The translations under genes and the position numbers were made by a program. Below the pieces are notes generated by a model, which worked only from the letters and a program-made list of their open reading frames with translations, made no database searches and had not been told where the DNA came from. From Adiantum capillus-veneris (lineage: Eukaryota; Streptophyta; Polypodiopsida; Polypodiales; Pteridaceae): a stretch of 64,000 bases of DNA. Positions 56,873-64,000 of this stretch are shown here, in pieces. Each line of letters begins with the position of its first letter. Within the stretch, counting starts at the first letter, position 1. The stretch covers positions 86,523,180-86,587,179 of the forward strand of contig CM043962.1 in NCBI GenBank assembly GCA_014529385.2, written 5' to 3'.

Positions 56873-57560
56873 ATCCTTCAACTAAGCCTTCATTCACACT
56901 CATCATTCTTATCGGGGTTGTCTTAGATTCACTGCACTGAATCAATGCGCACAGATTACTGCGTCCTTACTTGTTCGTTTCATGCGTATTGATCTGCTTC
57001 AAAGTTGACATTTGTAAATCAAGAGCTGCGCGGTTTCCATTTTATATTGACAAGTTAAGCTTGAATCAATGATTTTACCTTGAGTGAAAGAATCAACCTC
57101 ATGTATGGATTATGGTTGGGTTTTATCAAGAATCCAGCTTGTTCAAGGTCAATTTTGTTTGTTAATTGTGAGAGTTAGGGAGGCAACCAGGCGTCAGGTT
57201 TGCATAATACTCTTTTCATGTCTTTTGCCTCTTTATCTCGTTCACTCTAATCTTTGTGGTTGTTTCTCATTTCAATTACTGATATAAGATGCATAATTTA
57301 TCTTTGCACAGGCCGCATTATGCGAATGAACTCTTGTATTTGTCATGTTTTACTCGTTTCTCAGACCCTTCCAGGGTTGATGGTTTAGTTTATGTATGTG
57401 CATATAATCATTTTGAAGCATGTCTGTTGGGGAAAGAAATTTTTTGTTTTCAGTGGAAGGAATGATTTGATTACCTCATATGAGAAGCATCGACCTTCAT
57501 TTTCCAATTGCTTTGGAGTGTAAAATATTGTGTCTATTTATTTGCAGATGAGTTTCAAAT

Positions 57561-57707
57561 ATGCTGGGATTTCCAAAGGAAGAAGCTTCACATCTTTCTG
57601 AAAACCCAAAATTTATCGTTGGGCCAAGGGGGACTGCTGAGGCTCTTGCACGGTTGAAAAGGAATCTGAAAGGGGCATGGAGACTACATAATGTAAATGT
57701 AGTGTAG
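57561..57707 (+). other. Short upstream reading frame before the F-box start
   Basis: 48 codons starting MLGFPKEEASHLSENP and including 'GPRGTAEALARLKRNLKG'. Ends 14 bases before the F-box ATG in another frame. Could be a uORF, or a coding exon joined by an intron or frameshift to the F-box frame. Confidence 0.3.
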
Positions 57708-57721
57708 GGAGCTGATTGTAT

Positions 57722-58658
57722 ATGGAGGACAAACCTTCCTCTTCGAATGTATGTGGGACAGCTGAGGTTCTTACATCTACTCAGGCAAATTTTAAGGAGG
57801 TGAGCTGCAGTGTTGTGTGCTCTACTATTTTGCCACAGCTACTTGATTCGACATGCAACCTATCTGAAGATAGAGTGGAAGCCAGTTCCTGTGGAGGAGA
57901 TCTGTTTGAGATTCTTCCAGATCATCTTATTGTAGAGGTGCTCACAAGATTGCCAGTGGTTAGTTGGGTCTCCGCTGCTTGTGTGCAAAAGAGGTGGGCA
58001 GCTCTTTTTAGGAGTGAGAGTCTATGGCAAACAGCTCTCAGGAAACGTTGGCCTAATGCAGAGAGGGATCGAAGATGGCCTGGACCCATAGGACGGGGGT
58101 CCCACAAAAGGTGCTATTCTGTTTTACTTACGAAAGCTAATTGGATACGACTTGTTTTTGCTCCCTTAGGCCTCAAACATGTCACACGTCATGCATTGCT
58201 TACAGATATGCAACTCAATTGTCTTTATTGCATGGTCTTCTTGTCTTTCTCGTCGCATTTTATGAAGAGCTCTATGTATTTCACTCAGTAATTGTAGTTG
58301 TGACTTTTAACACCTGCAAACATCTTTTTGGAGGTGTTACTTGTCCTTTGTGAAATGGTCAATTCTTTTCTGCACATTTGTGAACCCTTGTCTGCTGCTC
58401 TAGCCACTACAAGCTTGTGAAAGTTTGATTGTGATTACATGTTTTAAGAAGCGTTGGCAGCTTGCTAGCTTTCAACATGGGCTTTTGTACATTTTGGCAG
58501 ACAGTATATAGCTTTACACACAAGCAATTATCTCTTCAGCTTTGAGGATCAAGATGGGGACATTCATGAGTTGGTTGGTCATGCTTATCTTTTTCTCAAG
58601 GAGCAGCTTCAGGTATCGGCACCCTTATCATATGGATTGCTTCATGGGACTGTTATAG
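57722..58658 (+). CDS. F-box protein gene, two exons visible (57722-58110, 58501-58658), partial
   Basis: F-box proteins are substrate receptors of SCF ubiquitin ligases, binding SKP1 through the F-box. From ATG 57722 (MEDKPSSSN) the F-box lies at about residues 60-108: 'DLFEILPDHLIVEVLTRLP', 'VSWVSAACVQKRWAALF', 'SLWQTALRKRWP', followed by 'RRWPGPIGRGSHK'. A donor AAAG|GTGCTA at 58111 (phase 2) and an acceptor TTGGCAG| at 58500 join it to 'QYIALHTSNYLFSFEDQDG', 'DIHELVGHAYLFLKEQLQ' and 'YGLLHGTVI', with a good donor TATAG|GTATGC at 58659. The frame is clean and splice phase matches, unlike everything else here. Later exons were not found before the G3 element at 59.4 kb, so the gene may be truncated or continue past it. 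I do not recognise the exact family member. Confidence 0.72.
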
Positions 58659-59396
58659 GTATGCTTACATTTCTAAACTTTGTGACCTAATTTGTAGCAC
58701 GAGTCAAGGGACCTATGGCGTGCTAATTGTGTTAAGATATATGCATTATCTCATGCGAATCACAATCCTTGAGAGGATGCTTTGAATGTTGTGACGGTTT
58801 GTAGGTATTTGTTTTATTCTTTCGTTGCCCTTGGAGAAAGAGGTGGGGTGGAATGGTAAGGGTTCTATAAGCTGAGCATGTGACCCTTTGTAGTGGATTA
58901 AGCAAGGTCCTCATTTGAGCCCCTTGATGAATGGCCTAAACTTTTTCATACAAGCTTCTCAAGTTACGTGTTTTAACTGTTTGTGTGTAAAGATGGCTCT
59001 TGAGGTTAAATAGGATGATGTTGTACTTCTTGAGTCACATCATGTCCACTTGTCTCCTGGTTGAGTTCAACAGTGCATTAGAATATAGCTAAGTAGAGTT
59101 TTTTTGCCATCAAGTTAGTTGTGTGCACGCAAATGATGGCTAACCTCTTATCCTTTTGATGTGTGTGAAGTGTCCAGTGTGTCTTTATGTCAAAGGTGCT
59201 ACGGACAAGACCAATCAAATAATGATCAAGTCTACACTGTGAGCACAAGACCTCTCGATCAAGGGCACCCACCGGAGCTCAGATCCACCATGAGAAATTT
59301 CCTCTGAATCAGCCTCCAACTGCGGACAACCCTCTTTAGCAATAGTGCAAGGCCTAGGGCAGCCAGTATTGTGCACATGTGCTAGGGAACATGTCA
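58659..59396. other. Non-coding, intron or downstream sequence
   Basis: No open frame with recognisable motifs, no repeat or tRNA seen. Confidence 0.5.
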
Positions 59397-59880
59397 TGTG
59401 AAGCGGAAGGGTTAAGGATTTTAGCTCAGATCTAGTACTTCACACAAACACTAGGTTACTTTACTTTACTTGAAAGAAATTGAACACAATGAAAGAGAGA
59501 GATAAAGAGAGAGAGAGAGAGAAAATGATGCAAAAATGTTGGGCTGAATTGATGCAAAAGCACTGGCGACAGAAATGCTAGCTATTGAGGTGCTATGGGC
59601 CTTGGATTCCCCTGCGGGTATTGGGTTTTGATGTGATACTAGAATGATGAGGCAAGGGCTCTCTTATATAGGATCTTAGCTATTTTCTCTACGTACTTTT
59701 TATGAATGTTATGTCAAAGTTACTTATTAATAAATGACTTAAAAGTGACTTGTTCACATGCCTATATGCTTAAGTGACTATATTGTGCAAGTGAGGGTAT
59801 GCAACTATGACCTGCGGAGACTCCACCTAACTTACGGATACTGTGGATGTAGGTACTGCTGCGATGTAAACACTGAGTAG
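59397..59880 (-). repeat. Truncated LTR of G3 gypsy family
   Basis: Starts TGTGAAGCGGAAGGG. Its first 115 bases match the start of the LTR at 60418 ('gatctagtacttc', 'ggttactttactt', 'gaaagaaa', 'gaacaca'). Beyond that only patches match. The right end is uncertain. Confidence 0.6.
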
Positions 59881-59901
59881 CCGAGTTACTAGGTAGCCTT
59901 A

Positions 59902-60186
59902 CTACAGAATACCCGTCTTGATGCTCACTCTATCTTGCGAGCAAGTGCTACCACCCGAATTGTCCTGTTTTGAAAACATTGCAGGTGAAGATGGAAGGTA
60001 AGGGTGCTTGGAGGTAATTTCCAATTGTTCATGTCGACAAAAGTCGATGCACGCCACATGCGAATGCAAAAGCAAAAGAAGGTTAGGGATCCTTTGTTCA
60101 ACACCTTCCATATCCGCATAGGAGTTAAGTAGTTTTTGGTACTCAAGATCTAGATTGTCATGTATTCGATACCGATCTTCGCTCAT
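59902..60186 (-). pseudogene. Probable G3 gag start
   Basis: Reads leftward from ATG 60186: MSEDRYRIHDNLDLEYQKLL, then 'YADMEGVEQRIPNLLLLLHS'. It follows a primer site and LTR in the position of a gag N-terminus. No gag core survives before the truncated LTR, so the interior is deleted to about 0.5 kb. The gag call rests on position. Confidence 0.45.
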
Positions 60187-60404
60187 GATGAAGAGATTAT
60201 GCCTTAAGGGCATCCAAGACATAGCGATGAAGACGGGAGTGTGCTCGATGCGTGATGGCCTAAGAGTGGAAGTGGCTAATAAGTATGGGGCAGGAACATG
60301 CAACGTCTTTGAGAAAAAAAAAAACTGAGATAGGTTTCTTGGGTTCTTTGTTCTTCTTGTTTTTGGTTTTTCACTCGAGTTTGTGAAGCCGAAGCATGTC
60401 CAAA

Positions 60405-60416
60405 ATTTTGATACCA
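60405..60416 (-). other. Primer-binding site, tRNA-Met type
   Basis: Minus strand TGGTATCAAAAT, matching the first nine bases of the tRNA-Met site except one, one base inside the LTR. Confidence 0.7.
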
Positions 60417-60694
60417 ATGTAGGTGCAACGAAAGGGTTTAAGGATTTCAGCTTAGATCTAGTACTTCGCACGAACACAAGGTTACTTTACTTCGCTTGAA
60501 AGAAACCGAACACATTGAAAGAGAGAGGCAATGTAATGTGCAGTGGTAGTGAATTGACGGTGTATGGCTCAGGATGAGTGATCAATGAGCCTCAAGGTTC
60601 CTTTTACTTAGCGGAAGGGAGAGCCTTCAGTACTTAGATAGAGAATGTGCAATGACCAAAACAAAGAGCGAGTGGAAGCTGTGAGTGCAAGTGC

Positions 60695-60696
<2 letters not shown>

Positions 60697-60756
<60 letters not shown>
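60697..60756. repeat. (GA)n microsatellite in G3 LTR
   Basis: About 30 GA units, uninterrupted. The truncated LTR has a short (GA)n at the corresponding place (59500-59522). Confidence 0.95.
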
Positions 60757-60757
<1 letters not shown>

Positions 60758-60793
60758 GACACTAGATGGGGTCCTAAAACCCCCTCCAAGGGC

Positions 60794-60912
60794 CCCCCTC
60801 TCTATTGCTAGAGAGGTATTTGCTTTAGATTGCACAAATCTGGTACAATGGTTCTATGATGCTGAGATGCTTGAGGTATTGTCCCCCTCTCTATTGCTAG
60901 AAAGGTATTTGC
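60794..60912. repeat. About 89-bp tandem duplication, second unit split
   Basis: Unit 1 runs from 60794 to 60882. Unit 2 starts at 60883 ('ccccctctctattgctagaa'), is interrupted at 60912 by the hAT-like element and resumes at 61613 ('tttagattgcacaaa', 'tggtacaatggttctatgat'). Confidence 0.85.
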
Positions 60913-61604
60913 CATAGTCACCCGGAATGCGGAACGGGAATGGTGACGGGCCTCCCCGCAGAACGAGGGAACGAGGAGGGGTCCGGAACGGGTACGGCAC
61001 GGAACGGGAGGCATAAAAAACACCCAAATAATGCAAATTTTACCTTTGTGTGATTGAACAAAGTAGTAATAGAGTCCTTGACTCCTTTGACTCTACTACT
61101 CACAAAAACCTTGATTTGTATGGCAAACGTGGCACGACGTGTGCAATGTAGACTTGAGAGCTTGAGAGGGGGAGAGGGAGAGGAAGAGGGGGAGAGAGAC
61201 AAAGGGAGAGCTCGAGAGGGATAGGGAGAGAGATTGTACTATGTAGACTTGAGAGCTTGAAAGAGGTTACAGCTTGAGAGTCAAGACTCGAGAGGGTAGA
61301 GCTTGAGGCTTGGCCCTTCAAAGCTTGAGCCTTGTGTGCATTGTGAAGGCAAGGGGTGGGGGAAGGGGCATTTTATAAGCTAGAGGCTCACAAGATAGAA
61401 AACCAAAACCTGAAAATTTGGCTCACAAGAACAAAATCTGAAAATTTGGCCGTTTTGGGCGGTTCCGAACTGTTACAGGCCGTTCCGATATCAATTGCTT
61501 GTCCGGAACAGCCAGCTGTTCCGAAATGTTCCTTGGCTTGATTGGATCCTGGAACGCCGTTCCGACATTCCCCCCACTTAAATGGGCGTTCCCCGATAAC
61601 TATG
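60913..61604. mobile_element. Non-autonomous hAT-like DNA transposon, 692 bp
   Basis: Starts CATAGTCACCCGG and ends with the inverted CCCGATAACTATG; ends match at 10 of 13 positions. Flanked by 8-bp duplications GTATTTGC (60905-60912) and ATATTTGC (61605-61612) with one difference. Subterminal 'cggaac' repeats on the left and 'gttccg' repeats on the right are a hAT-like trait. Encodes no transposase. Confidence 0.72.
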
Positions 61605-62145
61605 ATATTTGCTTTAGATTGCACAAAGATGGTACAATGGTTCTATGATGCTGAGATGCTTGGGATGCTTGAGGTACTATGCTGATGACGATGGCGAGCT
61701 AGAGCTAAAAATGCAAAACGCTAGGGCTGATGCTGGCTGAAAAATGCTTGTTGGTCTAGGGCTGAATTCTGCAATTGTGGTGGCGGTGGCGGTGGCGGCG
61801 ATGACGATGCTATGCAAAAACTCTGAAATCTGAAAACGTTGGCAGTGTCTTGGAAACCCCACGATTTGGAAAAAGGCTAATAAGTCACTTAGTATTAAAT
61901 AAGAGGTGGTTCACATGGTCGGCAGGTGGTGCTTCCCATGCGGTGCTATGCTTATGCTGGGTATTGATGCTCATGCTGGGTATTTATGGGTTGTGCAATC
62001 AGAGGGTATGTAGCTACTCAGTGCTTGGACATGCACGGCTTGTGTATAGGCTCACAAGGGTGCCAAAACGCTTTCTAGGCTGTCCTAAACCCTAGAAGTA
62101 GGTCAGCTTGTGCACATGCACATAGGGTTAGATGTGCACGTGACA

Positions 62146-62161
62146 TCCCCCCCTTTTAAGG
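62146..62161 (-). other. Polypurine tract of G3 element
   Basis: Minus strand 'ccttaaaaggggggga', directly outside the LTR. Confidence 0.85.
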
Positions 62162-64000
62162 TGAGGTACTGATACCGAGCTGCATGGCTTCTTTGTAGTC
62201 TGCCAACGACTCGGGGTAATCTGTGAAAAAAGCTTCACCAACCCACAGTGCCTCGTGTGTGCCTCAATCTTTGAACTTCAAAAGGTACTGTCATGCTTGC
62301 TTCTGTGATCCATGGCGAAACCGATGTAGCAAAATCTGCTATGATTTCATGACTTTTGCTTCAATAATGATCTCTAGTTCTTCTTCTTTAGAAATGTCCT
62401 TTGGTGGGTCTCCTTGAAACAACTTCAACTAAGAAACATAAAAAACGTTGTGCATTGACCATGAGTTAAGCAACTGCAATCTCATAGAAACCTCGTTATC
62501 TTTTTAATGACTGGAAATGGACCATACATGCGAAAAGACAACTTTGAACTTGCTTAAGACGTTGCTTCATGATCCTAAGATAGACCCAATCCCCTTGCTT
62601 GTTAGTAACATCTTGACGATGCTTATTAGCCTGACATAAATAAGACTCCTGATCCTTGCTTAGTTGAAGCTTCACACTCTTAGTAATCTCATCCATAGAT
62701 TGCTCTCAGCATTGGCATCGGGCAACCGACTCACTGATCGAGTGAACAAAGACTGAAACGGACGGTTAAGTGTTGCCTCATACGGAGTTCTACCAATGGC
62801 ATTGGAATGGGTGATTCAAAACTGCTTGAACTAAAGGGAGATACTGCTCCCAATGAGACTGTTGATCATGCACATAAGACCTCAAAACATCAAAAGCCAA
62901 CTGATTGTAGATCTCAGTTTGACCATCGGATTGTAGATGAAATGCGGACGAAAATTCAACTTGGTGCCAAAATTTTAAAAAATGCTTTCCAAAAATGTGA
63001 TGTGAATTTGACATCCCTATCAGACACAATCAACTTTGGCAAACCGCAAAGGGGATACCGGTGTTTAATGAACAGACGTGCTACATCTTATTGTGGCCTT
63101 ACAAGGAATCAACATGCAAAACTTGCGGAAACGATCAACGATGGTTAGACGCTAAGTATTCCTTGAATGCGAACTAGGTGGAAGATTAGTCACAAAATCC
63201 ATGGAAATGTCTTGAAATGGGCTTTCGGGAATAGGCAGCGGGAGCAAGAGGCCTTGCTGCTTACCCTATGGGCTTATACTTTTTGACAAATAGAACAGTG
63301 TGTGACATACTTAAACACATCTTTTCGCATTTTAGGCCAAAAAAGAGTCTTTCTACCTTTTCTAAAGTGGTATTCATGCCTCTGTGCCCACTCGTGAGTG
63401 CATCATGTGCATCGTGCAATATGGCTTGCCTAAGAGGAGGCAACACACAAAGACGATGATGAAAATAGAAAAGACCCTCATGAATGAGATAGTTGCTAGG
63501 CCCTTCGGAAGCAAGGGCCTGCAACCATTGCTTACCAAACTCGGAATCTGCATACTTGTTGTTTGTCATGCTGTCAAAAGAGACTCCTTGAATGGAGACT
63601 TCCGAGCTTGACTCAAGAGCCAAGATCTTTTCTTTGCGACTTAACGCATCTGCAACAAGGTTCGCTTTACCTAGAACATAATCAAACCTCCAAATTGCTC
63701 AAAAAATTGAGACCACCGTGCTTGGCGGTCACCCCAATGTGCACTAGGCATAGACTGAAGCCATTCAAGGGCTTGATGATCAGTACGAACAATAAGCTCT
63801 CTATCATACAAAATATACTTCCAATGCTTTAGAGAATGAATGACAGAGAGAAGTTCCATATCATACACAAAATAATTCTCTTTCCTGCATTGTTTAACTT
63901 CCTATTGAGAAATGCAACTGGGCGGCCATGCTGTTGTAGCTTAGCTCCTATGGCGATGTTGCTCGCATTCGTCCATACCTCAAAGGGGGTCATCCCAAGA
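62162..64000 (-). pseudogene. Ty3/gypsy pol (G3): RNase H, integrase; continues past window
   Basis: Reading leftward: RNase H ('HGRPVAFLNRKL', 'YDMELLSVIHSLKHWKYIL', 'VRTDHQALEWLQS', 'RQARWSQFFEQFGG'), linker 'ADSEFGKQWLQALASEGPS', H2C2 zinc region ('LHDAHDALTSGHRGMNTTLE', with the Cys pair lost or altered), integrase core 'FGKHFLKFWHQVEFSSAFHL', 'QSDGQTEIYNQLAFDVLRS', 'WEQYLPLVQAVLNHPFQC', then 'AKRHRQDV'-like C-terminal sequence near 62640. Frameshifts near 63680, 63250 and 62790. A different lineage from G1. RT lies to the right of the window. Confidence 0.88.

Larger units (their letters stand above)
60418..62145 (-). repeat. LTR of G3 gypsy element (1728 bp including a 692-bp insertion)
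   Basis: TGTAGGTGCAACG start and CACGTGACA end, with a primer site on the left and a polypurine tract on the right. It therefore serves as 3' LTR to the pol at 62162-64000 and as 5' LTR to the small interior on its left. Contains (GA)n at 60697-60756 and a tandem duplication split by a hAT-like element. Confidence 0.8.

Noticed and set aside
60900-61610. Independent genes in overlapping 60-90 codon frames
   Set aside because: They lie inside the hAT-like insertion and change character at its ends.

Overview
The window is nuclear DNA of a land plant, in a repeat-dominated region of a large genome. It is built almost entirely of nested LTR retrotransposons of the Ty1/copia and Ty3/gypsy groups, a CACTA (tnp2) DNA transposon, small non-autonomous elements and very long (GT)n, (GA)n and (CT)n microsatellites. 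The one plausible host gene is an intron-containing F-box gene at about 57.7-58.7 kb. A decayed PPR pseudogene near 10.4 kb reads like the PLS-type PPR proteins of ferns and lycophytes, so a fern-like plant is a reasonable but low-confidence guess. No bacterial-type operon, CRISPR array, rRNA or tRNA gene was seen.

Layout, left half. 1-2548: 5' end of a minus-strand gypsy element (family G1: gag, primer-binding site, LTR). 3.3-4.1 kb: broken copia gag. 4.8-5.7 kb: tRNA-like SINE fragments. 6.8-7.9 kb: three copies of an unknown repeat with a conserved hairpin. 10.4 kb: PPR pseudogene. 11-15.3 kb: microsatellite-rich tract with large palindromes, a broken gypsy integrase and a minisatellite. 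15.6-22.5 kb: an LTR retrotransposon that carries gag but no pol (TR-GAG type). 22.5-27.8 kb: a G1 gypsy element whose LTR is flanked by a polypurine tract on one side and a primer-binding site on the other, followed by gag-protease-RT-RNase H. 27.8-36.8 kb: CACTA tnp2 pseudogene split by a young, complete copia element (29369-34920) with identical 5-bp target duplications.

Right half. 37-39.9 kb: 5'-truncated copia. 39.9-43.5 kb: gypsy integrase whose C-terminal segment has been amplified into a seven-unit tandem array, then a polypurine tract and LTR. 43.5-50.3 kb: second, older copy of the gag-only element, split by a complete minus-strand copia element. 50.3-51.9 kb: copia RT/RNase H and LTR. 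51.9-56 kb: gypsy integrase split by a solo G1 LTR. 56-58.7 kb: foldback element, a very long CT/CA microsatellite and the F-box gene. 59.4-64 kb: minus-strand gypsy element G3, one LTR of which contains a hAT-like insertion.

The elements tell a layered history. Target-site duplications give the order of insertion: copia into CACTA, copia into gag-only element, solo LTR into gypsy integrase, hAT-like element into the G3 LTR. Every retroelement reading frame examined is interrupted, and many lesions look like C-to-T decay at methylated sites. Percent identities were counted by eye only where stated; homology calls rest on recognised motifs, not on searches.
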